Source: Lasioglossum baleicum (Eukaryota; Arthropoda; Insecta; Hymenoptera; Halictidae). From it: a DNA stretch of 64,000 nucleotides. Under the pieces are notes generated by a model, which made no database searches, was not told where the DNA came from, and worked only from the letters and a program-made list of their open reading frames with translations. The stretch lies in assembly GCF_051020765.1 (NCBI RefSeq), contig NC_134930.1, forward strand, positions 9,734,001 through 9,798,000. The letters are read 5' to 3'. The position numbers and the translations under genes were made by a program. Each line of letters starts with the position of its first letter. Position 1 is the stretch's first letter. Shown here in pieces: positions 35,905 through 47,700 of the stretch.

Positions 35905-38900
35905 TTACTCGCAGGCCAGCTTACTGTCGAAACTGCTCAGAGCTATGGCGAACGCTTGCAGCGTGCATAATGGGAATCTGTAGTCCATCGTGAACACGTC
36001 TTCCGCTACGCGGCCGAATTGCATCACAACGTAATCGACTGTGAACAAAAGGATTCACATCAGAATCGCATGTCAAAGTCGAATTTCCCTTTCCTGGAGG
36101 TCTCGATTGTGGGGTAAAGGTACCAGTTACCGGACATTCAATGACGACATTTTGTCTGTTTTTACTGGACGAAGTCGTTAAAAAGCGAAAGAAATATCAA
36201 CCAAGTTTTGGTCCTATTTACAGGACACAAGAAATTTGTTATCTCGGGGAATAAGGTTTTTAACTGATGTTTTCTATATCTTAAACAAAAATTATTGTAA
36301 TACTTTCGATTTATGTACGAAGGGGAAACATGAATTTTCTTTTTAAAAATAAAGTACTACTGGATACTTCGTGTTATTTTTATTAATTTGCGACGGACAA
36401 GCGCACGATCGTGAAAGTCAACCTACCTCTACTAGCGACATAACGACCGGGACCGTCATAAAAGAAGAATATCGCACCCAAAAAATAACCGTAATTTAAA
36501 ATATTTGACAAACAATAAGAACACGCAGCTGGCGAGCACATGCGGAACCGTTTTTTTAGCATTAGCCTACCGAGGTCATAGTTTTATAGCCGTAGTAAAT
36601 ACTCCTACTCTTCCTAATTCCGCTACTTCTTCCATCACCGTTTAAAACACACCCTCCAGCCAATCATATCCAACTTCCCAAGACCACCCCTACCTTCGAG
36701 CTTTTCCTAATTTTCTACGCCTACGCGATCGCAACAAGACAGAACTGTTTAGACTACCGATCCATCGACAACCCCAAGTACAGCCGAGTCTGACTTTGAG
36801 ACGGCAAGCCAAGTCTTGCAAAATAGTTAATAAAGAAACGTTTTCTCCGGAGTTTGACTATACTATTATTCGCCACATTTTTTGGTCCTTCGAGCATTGT
36901 CGCGATCGTTATCGCGAGTTACTACCGAACCAACGAGGAAGCAGTGACTGAGTGTTCTAAAGGACATCAGCAGTATCCAGAGGAATCATCTACGAGTGAC
37001 TGGATCGGCTTGGATAACTTGCTGCCTGGACAGCATCCAGATCAACCAGCCTAGCAGTGGGCCACATCACGAGCGACGCATTATCTACTTCTGGACCATC
37101 GACGTCTTCAGAAGGGAACAATCTCGTAGCATCGACTTACTCAACTTCGGGATTAGTGGAAGTCCTGAGAAAACAAGGCCGTGAAGGGAGTAGCGGTATT
37201 GCTAACACAATCTCCAAACGAGTAAGTTTTCGACTCGTCTATTTTCCGTCAAAATTTCCCTAATTTCCAAAAATTGCTTCAATCCTTCAAACAATGGCGG
37301 ACGATTTAAAAGCGCTCGTTAGACAGCGTGCCTCCGTGAAGAGACAATTGACGCGTTTAACCAATCAGGTTCGAGGTGGCGGACAAATTTCTAAAAGGTT
37401 TGTTTCGTGTCCGATAACCTGGTAGCTTTACCGTAGGTGTTTGATACGAACCATCGCTGTCATGCACGACTTGAAAATTCTTCACTGAAGCTTGCGTGAC
37501 TCGTCCATGGAAATTCAGCACGTACGATTGTGTGTCGTCGTTCCAGACTGGAGTCTTGTTGTGCAATTCAATTAAATTGTCCATGTTCTTTGTTTTCCAA
37601 CGTTCTACGGCAAATAACAAACATTGAAAGCGCTTATTTCACCAGAAAATTAATTTTCTCGAGAGCTGAAAAGGTGATCGGTGTTCGCTATTTACCAAGC
37701 AGAGTTTCAGATTCGTCTCTAGGACAAATCTCGACCCTCTTTTGATCCGTCGTCATGCCAGGAATGATGACGGTCATCTTCCGTGGCCCTTTGAATCCTA
37801 ACACGTTAGTATCGTATATCACCGCAGCCAATTCTTGCCGTGGATTAAACCGTTCATCCCGTTTGTCATCCTTCATTAGCGAGTACCCGTTATCATAAAC
37901 TGTGAACTGCGTCCCCAAAAGGTTCGACCTTAATTTTCCAATATATGACTCTCCTGCCCTCGAAAGATCCGTGGGATCGGTGGAAATTAAATAATTACTT
38001 GTCGTACTCTTTTTCCTCTTCCGACCCGCCAATAAGAAGATCTGGAAAACATCGGTTACTGCACTCCGCTTTCTATGTAACTGTTTACACGAAAAATTAT
38101 ATTCGAACATAAAGCAATTTAAATTTAAAGTATCATACGCGAGTAAAAATTAATATATTCTATTAGAAACATAGAACTTCTTCTCAATAAATAATAATGT
38201 CGATATTATTACTTTTAGAACAATAATTCCTGTTCCACGAGCTTCTTAAAAAGGTTACACAGTACACAATAAAAATTGCACAGGAATTTACGTCTTTTTA
38301 TGTAGAGCGTACGAGCTCGCAGAAATGTTCGCAGTTATGCTTCCAAAGATATCTATAGCTAAACCTAACTGTTTATTTCGACACTGTTTAGTAATTGGGC
38401 TTCCAATCGGAAATAATGATAGGTAATCAATGCGTACCTTCTTCCCGTAGTCACGCTCTAAATGTAGAAAATATGTAGGATACAGTCCGCGATCCATACC
38501 CTTTCTATCGCGTGTTATTCTACATTTATAATGCATCTTTTTATTTGCCGGCTGTAGTACAAAATGCTCAACATTTCCTTCAACGTTGCCTTCCAGTTCA
38601 GGACTCTGTTATAACATAACAATAATTAGTTTTAATATTATCCTTAATGAGAAATATAGTCAGTTATCCATTTACCGAAGAATTATTCTCTCTATTAATA
38701 AACGTGTTAGCTCCATCCGAAGGCGCCACTCTCAGTGGAGAAGGGCACGGTAAGGACTCGGAAGGAGAATGAATTTCTATCGGCGAGGATTCCTCGTCCG
38801 CGCAATCAGCAGCCTCCATACCTTGGTAAAATCCTCCTTCGCTACTTACTTCTACGCAAACAGAACCGTTATTCGCATCCCACGCGTCTACGACTAACAG

Positions 38901-39859
38901 AAAAAGGATATTTGATCTACTAATTAGCTTAGCGTACCGTTTATTCTGGCTTCCATGTCCTTATTCTCTGTAAAAGTGCTCAATTCCGTGCTCGTCTGCG
39001 ATACATTGAATTGTAGTGGCCCATCGTACCCTGAAATTAATGAAAATTCAAAAGCATATATTTCGAATGTTTGAGTATACAGTCAAACCTCGGTAAGACG
39101 TGAATTTCAAAGAGAAAATGAAAGTCTTCGTTCAGAGCAGAAAGAAACAAAGAAAATTGCTAGAGGTTTGAGCTACCGAGGTTTGACTGTATTTTTCAGT
39201 TCGATACCTATACAAAATTACCACGAAGCTCCTTGTTAGGGTTCATCCACTTGGTGGAGTGACTGGTGAGTTGAGTACTTAAAATATTAGACGCTTGAAC
39301 CATTCCACCAGCGCCGCTTTGTCTCTTCTGTTTCATTTTCTGAGCTATCAGTTGCCTCTGTAATCGATTACAAATAATTTTGAAACTATATACTCAAATA
39401 ATGTTAATAATGTATACTTGAATAATCTTTCCCTTGCTTACAATTTCACAAAACATTAAACGTTTAATAGAAAATGTCTCTGTCGTGCACGACACAGCTT
39501 GTCGAATCTATAAAACACAGTGTTTGTTCTTGCTAGTGACGTTTTTATGTAAAGTTCGATGAATATTTAAATGTGACCTAGTTTTTCAATCGAATTTATA
39601 ATAAATCATTGCTATTATATATGATATCGGATTAACTATAAATTGCGATGAAATATTCACAAGAGGAATCGTACTATGCGAAAAATAGGTAACGTTGTGG
39701 GCTGTATTGTTTGGTGAGATATTTAAAAAAATATGCATCGCGCAGTTGTAAAAGCGAAGTTGGACGAATAAATCTACAGATAGAAATGCATATTTGAATG
39801 TGAATCGCATCCTGTACCTGTTGTTCGAGTTTCTGTTGCCTTAAATCTAGAGATGTCAT
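35905..39859 (-). CDS. ktub: King tubby (Tubby-like protein)
   Basis: Eight exons on the minus strand: 39859-39818, 39357-39222, 39030-38938, 38893-38676, 38605-38438, 38041-37696, 37604-37452, 36038-35905. All phases close, giving 429 aa. The start MTSLDLRQQKLEQQ joins RQLIAQKMKQKRQ, the conserved N-terminus of insect king tubby. The C-terminal tubby beta-barrel runs from about residue 165: CRITRDRKGMDRGLYPTYF, then LLAGRKRKKS and TSNYLISTDPTDLSR, GYSLMKDDKRDE, ELHNKTPVWNDDTQSYVLNF, VMQFGRVAEDVFTMDY, ending ALSSFDSKLACE. Tubby domains bind phosphoinositides such as PI(4,5)P2. Family members act in ciliary membrane trafficking and, in flies, in rhodopsin endocytosis. The donor at 37452 (ATG|GTTCGT) is weak, but it is the only one that preserves the frame. 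Confidence 0.94.
36560..37400 (+). mobile_element. Fragment of a BEL/Pao-like LTR retrotransposon in a ktub intron
   Basis: An AATAAA at 36829-36834 is followed 43 bases later by a CA (36876-36877). Then comes tttttggtccttcgagc, which resembles the leader just after the 5' LTR in BEL/Pao elements. An ATG at 37294 opens a short frame (MADDLKALVRQRASVKRQ...) like the start of a BEL gag. It stops at about 37424, near the king tubby exon, with no polymerase part. The left LTR border is not resolved. The insert lies in the king tubby intron 36039-37451, antisense to that gene. The class is inferred from two short similarities. Confidence 0.45.
39080..39189. mobile_element. pogo/Tigger-like MITE in a ktub intron
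   Basis: TA on both sides (39078-39079 and 39190-39191). The ends CAGTCAAACCTCGGTA and TACCGAGGTTTGACTG are perfect inverted repeats. Ends of this form with a TA target are typical of pogo-class elements. 110 bp. Confidence 0.8.
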
Positions 39860-40966
39860 TTTGCCGATACACGCTGACGGCAACTGTCATATGCGATTGA
39901 TTTTCACTGAACAATTCAACTTGTCAGAGAACCAGTTTGTTTACGCCAAACCACGGACAACCACAGACCTAAAAGACTGAGCGTGAGCGTAATTTATGGG
40001 TGAGAGGGGCCCTGACGCGAGCGGGGAGGGATGGTTGACTGCGGCCATGTTGAATGTATACAAAACTAGTGTTGCCGTCTATATAACGTTGCGGGAACAT
40101 TCAAAATGTTCAATTGAATGTATAAAGTTTCGATATGTAGAATCAATAACAACACAGTTTATTGAAATATATTCTTTTGCTGTTGGAAAAAAACGTGGAA
40201 CTAACAGTGATCTGAAATACCAACATCACTAAAAGTTCTGCTACCGACAAGATATCAGTCGGTGGCAGGTGGCAGTGTTCCGATTGAACCAACCGTAACT
40301 CGCGCATGCGCGGCAATTTCAGCCTCAGTAGCGTAACTATTTCGATGAAATCGGGTAGCTTGAGCACCTCACAGACTTTTAAAAAGTCTTTCTTCACTAT
40401 TAACTGCCATTTTATAATAAAATATTAACGTTCCGCGTCACGTCTCTCGTCCATCAGTCGTCCCGCTAATAACACCGGTACATTCCCGCCAATATAACTG
40501 CCTCAAGGCATCAGGGCCCTGGCCGCTCGGCTGCGTCATTGTAGATACGCTACTGTCTTGGCCGCGCATGCGCGAGTTACGGTTGATTCAATCGGAACAC
40601 TGGTCGGTGGCGTCGGTGGTTCGAAGGACCAATGACGTCGTAGAAGGGGTAAGATAGAGTGGGGGACAAGTCTTGATCTTGGTTGGCTGGATTCTATTTA
40701 CACTCTACGTCACACTCTACGACTACACAAATAATATTGATGAAAATATCACGGTGGTATTGTGGTATGCAGTATGTGAGTGCATAGATGTGCATAGATG
40801 CAACTGTATGCGCTATAGAGGATCGACTATTTTCTCATTTTATGACCCTTTTCTGACAAAGATCAGCTCAAGTATGACCGTCAACCGATTGAATCATTGA
40901 TAATTTCACTATTCAACAGAAGTAATCGGTTGAAAACGTCGCGAAACAGTGATAAACATAACCACA
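39860..40966. promoter_or_regulatory. Shared upstream region of ktub and THOC3 with NRF1-type palindromes
   Basis: The two genes are divergent and their start codons are 1107 bases apart. An inverted repeat of about 44 bases (40270-40313 and 40561-40604) carries in each arm the palindrome cgcgcatgcgcg, a good match to the NRF1 consensus (the fly NRF1 orthologue is Ewg). The spacer between the arms is about 250 bases and holds no recognisable gene. Short frames on the minus strand here lack a homologue that I recognise. Promoter role is inferred from position and motif. Confidence 0.5.
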
Positions 40967-42266
40967 ATGTCTGTTTCCCGGGTCGAAGAATTAATTAGCT
41001 ATTTCAAGTCCCATAACAAGATCAGGGAGCAACAAAGTCATTCTGCGAAGGTGCACAGTGTAGGATGGAGTTGCGATGGAAAACTTTTGGCCTCCGGTTC
41101 GTTCGATAAGTCTGTCTGCATTTTTTCCCTGGGACCGGATCGTTTGGTAAATAAACATAACCTCTCTAATCGGTTTCTCTTTCCTACTTTTCGTTTCTCG
41201 TGATTCTAATATAATTTATCTTTTAAAATCTCGATCGGTTTATTTGTTAGCGTACTTGTCAATATTCACTTTATTTCATAGTTCGTTATAATTCTCAAGA
41301 TTACAAACAATTGTTGTTTTGAGGTTACAGAGTAGAAGCACCAATATAAATAATATATATATTTGATTTGTTCGAATGGAAATCAACGGAAGTAACATCA
41401 ATTTTTAACATCAACAACTACGCATAGTTACTTTCTTTCCGTGCCTCAAACCATTGCAGTAAAGCTTGATAAACCTCTTTCAGAAACAGGAGACAACGTT
41501 CAGAGGCCACGGCGGCAGCGTCGACCAACTCTGCTGGCATGCGTTCTACCCAGAACTGTTGTCCACAGCGAGTGGAGACAAAACTGTGCGGATATGGGAC
41601 ACGAGGACACAGAAATGCACAGCGAATATCAGTACGCGAGGAGAAAACATCAACATTTCATGGTCCCCCGACGGCAACACGATAGCGGTAGGGAATAAAG
41701 AAGATCTAGTCACCTTCATCGACGCACGTGTGATGAAAATTCGTGCGGAGGAACAATTCAACTTTGAAGTGAACGAAATTTCATGGAACAAAGACTCCGA
41801 TACGTTTTACTTGACAAATGGGCAGGGCTGTGTACATATTCTTAGCTATCCGGACTTGGAGCTGTTACATGTAATCAAAGCACATCCTGGAACTTGTATT
41901 TGCATAGAATTCGATCCTACCGGGAGGTATTTTGCAACGGGTTCGGCTGATGCATTAGTTTCACTGTGGGACGCGGATGAATTATGCTGTTTAAGGACGT
42001 TCTCCAGGTTAGAATGGCCAGTCAGGACTATATCGTTCTCTTACGATGGCCAGCTGTTGGCAGCTGCATCCGAGGACCTTGTTATTGACATCGGTGAGGT
42101 CGAAACTGGGGAGAAGATTGCAGATATACCTGTGGAAGCAGCAACCTTCACGGTTGCCTGGCATCCGAAACAATATTTGCTAGCGTATGCGTGCGATGAC
42201 AAAGATACTTATGATAGGAAGCGAGACGCTGGCAGTCTGAAGGTGTACGGATTCGCCAACGATTGA
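40967..42266 (+). CDS. THOC3: THO complex subunit 3 (WD40 protein)
   Basis: Two exons, 40967-41146 and 41484-42266, give 320 aa. The WD40 repeats follow each other along the whole length: VHSVGWSCDGKLLASGSFDKSV, LLSTASGDKTVRIWDTRTQK, NINISWSPDGNTIAVGNKE, CIEFDPTGRYFATGSADALV with SLWDADELCCLRTFSRLEWP, and ISFSYDGQLLAAASEDLV. Length and order match THOC3 (Tex1) of animals. THOC3 is part of the TREX complex, which couples transcription, splicing and mRNA export in the nucleus. The splice joins DRL to KQETTFRGHGG in frame. A divergent promoter is shared with king tubby. The next gene follows on the same strand after 550 bases. Confidence 0.93.
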
Positions 42267-42416
42267 ACGATCATTATTTTTAGACATTTTTATTGAAATA
42301 TACTATTCTGTAAGAAAGCTGCAGTCTATTTTAGAAATCCAAGCCTCTATGATGCGTTTAAAGTAGTGTACTCATTTTTCTTTTTGGCATTCAGGGTCAC
42401 ACGAAAATCATGACTA

Positions 42417-42508
42417 GACTGCGGATTTTATACATTTATTACAAAAATTAATAGATCGAATACTAAATTGGGGAAAGAGAAAATACGAATTCTTAAAGAT
42501 CTGCAGTC
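42417..42508. mobile_element. MITE, GACTGCGG family (short)
   Basis: The left end gactgcggattttatacatt and the right end aaagatctgcagtc are inverted and TA-flanked. The outer flanks tcatgac...gtcatga are themselves inverted, so the palindrome runs beyond the TA. It lies between THOC3 and the CFAP97-like gene. Confidence 0.75.
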
Positions 42509-42816
42509 TAGTCATGACCTTGTCCTTGTAAATGTGGCCTAATTATGTTCCCCGAAATCTAAACGACTATAGTTTGCACTGAAATGTTCCATTGGTTCGT
42601 ACATTATCTTCCGTAGCTATATTCGCTGATCATAAATAAATTAATATTGTGCTCCACTCACTGTTATGGGCACAGTTACCATGGCAACTAGAAGCATACA
42701 CATAGTGCTTTTTGATTTTTGTAACCTGGAAATGGTCTAGGAGTTAGCTTTGTATGACAATTCATTTTTATTTTAGCCTCTGTTAATGCAATTCATTGTC
42801 TTTTTACTTAAAAGTA

Positions 42817-43627
42817 ATGGGAACCAATTGCGAGTGTCAGTACACGTTGATGGTGATGAACGAAATAGTGCAAGGACAGCTCTCAGAGATCAAGGACAAT
42901 TATAATCATGTTCCTAGCATTCACGAAGTGGTCGAGGAGGACACAGATGAAGAATATAGTTACAATCAAGACTCTCCGACCGTAAATGATGTTCAACAAG
43001 ATGCAGGACTGGCAGGAAATATTGTTGACGATGATTCGATATACAGTAACGAATCATTTTGCTCGGATGATTCTTCCAATGAAACCAATGTCACGTCAAG
43101 GACTTTGAACGAGTCTCATTACACACCTAAAGCAGCTGACCATGAGTGCGAGACGAAAGACAATGAAGAAAAATGCGAGAGCCCAGTTAGAGCCAGTGGA
43201 AATGTAAATTCATTTTATTCCAGTAGCTCAATTTCAGACGATAGGTCCACGATACTGAAACCAGTCAAATGCAGAAGGAAGAATATGAGTTTCACAGATG
43301 AGGAGCTTAGGAAGATCGAATGGGAGAATCAGCTTCTTCTGAGGAAGATTATGGCTCAGCAAAAACCGAAAGAGAAGATACTTCGTGAAAATGGGTCGCA
43401 AACTAAGCAAAGCAGCTCTGCGATCAATAGGAAGAAGTTGCAGAGGAAAATTGAAAGCGAAAACATAGTACGTATTAGAAGAAGAGATTAGAAATTATGT
43501 AAAAGGTTGCAAATCATTGTGCTAATGTTGTTTACGATTACAGATGCTGCTCCAACGACTACAACAGACCAAATCACGTGTTATGAACGCCGCAACGAGA
43601 CCTGGATGTAGACAGACAATTTTGTAA
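42817..43627 (+). CDS. CFAP97-domain protein (hemingway-like)
   Basis: Two exons, 42817-43467 and 43544-43627, give 244 aa. The first 150 residues are acidic, Ser/Asn-rich and probably disordered. The C-terminus holds the CFAP97 (KIAA1430) domain: MSFTDEELRKIEWENQLLLR, then SSAINRKKLQRKIESEN, and after the intron MLLQRLQQTKSRV. The family includes fly hemingway, needed for cilia and sperm flagella. The start is the first ATG of the frame (MGTNCECQY); earlier codons in frame are not ATG. Family call is firm; the specific orthologue is less so. Confidence 0.85.
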
Positions 43628-43944
43628 TTTGTTATAAAGAGCTTTTCTGTGTTTTATACAAATGAAAAAAATTTTGTACTTCGATGTGATAAGATTTTAT
43701 ATACTTTGTACTATTAGAGAGTGTAGTTTAAATCACGATTGTGATATATTGTCTTCTTTGTGCCACAGAATATTGTAACTGAACATGATCTTTGAAAAAA
43801 TTGTGTGTAAATTCATAGGAAATATATTTGTAACAAAATTACTGGTTTTACTCCTTTTTTTCGATAATGTGCAAGACGAATGCTGTGTAAAATTAAGAAC
43901 AACGCACGATTAAAACACAGCAATTACCAGTCTTGAAGTGTAGG

Positions 43945-44716
43945 TACACATTTTTATTTTGTTTTGTATACATCACAACTTTGTAAAATATTTTGGAAAC
44001 TTACTGAAGAAATTTCTACAAGTCAAGACTATAAAAATCACAGTTCTCACTCGTTCCAAGTAACTTAATTATTACTTCATTATTTTTTTTTTTGTGTAAC
44101 ACCAAGACCAACGTTCTCTGAGTATTGTGATCACCATTTCTTTTCTTTTTTTTTATATACGTTTTGTGTAGAAAGTACGACGAGAAACGAAGACGGTAGA
44201 CAACCGAGAGGCATTAAATTCCATAAATCAGATATCTTATTTTTCTCGCCCTCCGGATTAATTTGTGTTTCAATTGCTGCGAACAGAGAATCTCGTTTCG
44301 GATCGAGGAACAGGAAAAAAAGAAAAGAGAACGTTACATGTGCGATTCCCCAGGTCAACAGAAAAAATTTCAACGTATCACATTGTTTCGAGCCTCAATG
44401 AATAACACAGATTAACAATGTGTCGCAACACGTGGATGATACTTCAACAAGTTACAAAGACAATTTTGACCGAAAACGAATTATTCGGTATTATTATTAT
44501 GCGAGGTACTATTCAACAAAATATCACAAATCCGCAAGAAACATTGAAGAACAACGAAAAAACCCAGCAAGTTTTTCCCTCTTTAAGCGTTGTCAATCAC
44601 AAAATTGTGTCGCTAATAAATTACGTTATTTACTTCTCGTATTCGAAAAGAAAAATGTCGTTCAACCAAGTCTACGATATCACAAGGTATAATATCGGGA
44701 ATTGTGGGAACAGGTT
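43945..44716 (-). other. Probable 3' UTR of the TMEM131 gene
   Basis: Downstream of the TMEM131 stop (44717) the minus strand stays AT-rich and without known exons. AATAAA on the minus strand occurs at about 43948-43955, close to the 3' end of the CFAP97-like gene on the other strand. The two genes therefore probably converge here. The extent is inferred. Confidence 0.4.
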
Positions 44717-47700
44717 TTAGTCTTCGTGCTTCTTTTTCCATGTTTCGGTGGATGACGGTGTCCATATTGTACTGAGAGAACGAAACGGATCGAAACCGGA
44801 CCTTTCCTGCAAATCACAGTTCAGTTGATTCGTTAAAAATGTTCTTTCACAGCCAAGTACGTCGACAAATAAAACAAATTCTTAATTTGGTCCCTCTAAT
44901 ATCATCTTAGGCTCTTTCGTGTCGCACGATCTGTTGAATAAAGTAATCATGGTTTATAGAAAAGTTATTCTGTACCTCGAGTTCTATTACTTATTTTTAG
45001 GGAGTTCTTGTCGACATCGTTGGCAAAAGGAATGGTTATCAACATTACATAGCCAGAAATAATATGTATATCAATAATTACTATAACGGCGATCGAAATC
45101 GATCGATATTAGTTGAGGTGAGGAGTGTTTCGCATCACTGCGCACGTGCCGCCTGAGCTCGGCGAGAGTGCTCACTCAGTCAGTTAGTCAGACGGGCCGG
45201 GATCGCGGATTCCAGCAGGAGCGGAGGACCAGGGACTGACTATTTAGGGACTGAATCATCCAGAGTTACCCTGGCCTACTTCAACAATCCTAAGACAGAC
45301 CATTCTTTTTTTTTGCACCTTCAACCACCTTCAACAATTCTGTCCTTTGACAGAAATCGAGTGGTTATTAACGATGTGGGTATTTTAGATCGTGAGACAC
45401 AAAACTCCATATGTTGAACGATCTACTCCTATGCCTCGTCTGCGGTAATACATATGTATGTAATATCCAGACTGCGGATCTTTATGCAAAATAAAAATTG
45501 TCTGCGTCGATTACGAAAAATAGAAACCAAATAGAATGTTCTTTCTTCTCTCAATAATCTTAATAGATGAGAAATCATATTTTGTTATAAATGCATAAAG
45601 ATCCGTGAGTCTAGCAAAATCTTTTCCTCACCTGCGTGTCCGGTTCGGTCGGTAAAGAGGACAATTGTGAATTTACAGGCGGGGTAGCTGCCCCCCAAGG
45701 ACCCGCAGCCCAAACACCACCTGTGTTCACCCCCCAAACGCAACTTCTTTCCTCCCCAACTGCTGCCCTTGTGTATAACGGTTCCCAATTTGCTTCGACT
45801 GACATCCAATTATCTGCAAAACCCAATACAAACATTATAAATACAGAAGAATATTTAATTTCAACAGTTAAGTTAGTTTCTTACCCCTTAACGTATCCGC
45901 CAGCATCGAAGGTGGCTTCTCAGGGGACCTCGACGATTCCGTGTAAAACCCGCTCGTGTTATCCGACAATAAATTATTGTATACGGGTCTATCTTCCCAT
46001 AACTGACATCGCGTGTCCTCTTCAGGGCTCTCCAGTTCCATTAGGGGCTCGTCCGTTTCTGGAAGATCATCGTACGGCACCAGTTCTCGTTCAAACTGAA
46101 ATTTAAAGACGCAAGGTTGAACACGTCATATACAGTGACTCCCACTAATATTCGGACACTCTTAAAAACACCATAACTTTTTTAATATGGAAATATACGA
46201 CCTGAAATTTTTGGAGAAGTTAGAACAATTAGTTTGCTACAGAACGTGACAAAAATTTTTGAAGAAAACTGCAAGTTGTCGGAATTGCAGAGAAAATACT
46301 AAAAGTTGTATTTTTTAACTTTTTTATGTGGGCTTATAAGGAAAATTTACAAAACACGTGTCGTAGATCTGTATCGATTAAACATATTCTGAAAATTTCA
46401 TCAAAATCGGTGGACGTTGTAATGAGCTACAAACGTTTAAAAATGGTAAAAATTGCAGTTTCTCACGATTTCCGGTCTCTAACTGCAGTAATTCTAAGGA
46501 TTCTTAAATCTTTCAATGTCTGTCGTTTTTTCCCGCATCAACCGATTGCTATGAAACTTTCACAGTGCATATAATTGACACAGATCTACAAAACGTATTT
46601 TATAAAATTTCAATATAGGCCCGCATAAAAAAGTTGTAAATTGCAACTTTTAGTATTCTCTCTACAATTCCGACCAAATGCAATTTTTGAAAAAATTTCT
46701 TTTCACATCCTGCAGTAAACTAATTGCTCTGGCTTCCCGAAGAAGTTCAAGTCGCATAGTCCAATATTAAAAAAGTTATGGTGTTTTTAAGTGTGTCCGA
46801 ATATTAGTGGGAGTCACTGTATATAAAGTCGACTGTATTTCCTAGACTCTGATGTTTTTGCACAATAAACCTTAATGCTAAATCCCATTTCTTTTTTGCG
46901 TTGAGAATTAGCTTCGGATCGACCGATCCGTAAGCCAGAAACAATTTAAGGAATCCCATTTGTCACTAGGTTTATCGAGCACTGAATGTGAGCATTTTAT
47001 GGTCGTATTTGTATCTATCAAAATGTTTAGTCATTTTTTAAATAGCATGTACCCAAAGAAATCAATTTGCTGAATAATTCTTCACTGGGTGCGTCTTTAC
47101 GATCTCTAAACTGAGAGTTAAATGATTTTGTGATTTACCGGCGGTTCAGTGAAAGCGTTCATGAAGTAGCTATTCGAATGCTGCAAGGTATTCTGCATCT
47201 TCAGGGGGTCCTGACTAAGCGGCTTCTCCTCGATAGGCTGAACACGGAGGGGTGGGGAGCTAGACAACATTCTGTAGTCGTTCGCCGTGTGTATCATTTC
47301 CTGACTGGACTGTTGTTTAGTATAATCTATATCTTTGGTATCGTTGCTGAAGACTGTCGACAATGTATGCGTAGTCGTCTGCGGTTTGTGTAGCTTGTTC
47401 AAGCTCGAGAACGGAGAGATGCTCTCAGGACTCCTGGCCACGACATCGCTGAATTTCGCGCGATTTTCACCCCAACAGGACGGGGGCGGAGGTAATGGAG
47501 CTGACACCGCACCCAACGATCGCGACGAGTCTTCTCTTTGGCTAGTGCTTCCGTTTAACGATGTTGCTGCAACAATTAAATCCGCAAATTTATCTTCGAT
47601 ACTCCTCTTTCGCTGTAATTCTAGAATCCCCCTCGTAAACACACTGGCTTTAAATATCTTTTCGAAGATATTAAATTACGAGAAGATAAAAATTTCGGAC

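Noticed and set aside
40143..40397. Minus-strand frame as a small gene or extra ktub exon
   Set aside because: Overlaps one arm of the inverted repeat; no family match, and ktub is complete from its own start at 39859.
45611..45613. TAG as the real stop codon of TMEM131, created by the MITE
   Set aside because: A strong donor (CAG|GTGAGG) lies 20 bases before it and a further exon at 44806-44717 encodes the family-conserved C-terminus in frame. The TAG is therefore intronic in the main form.
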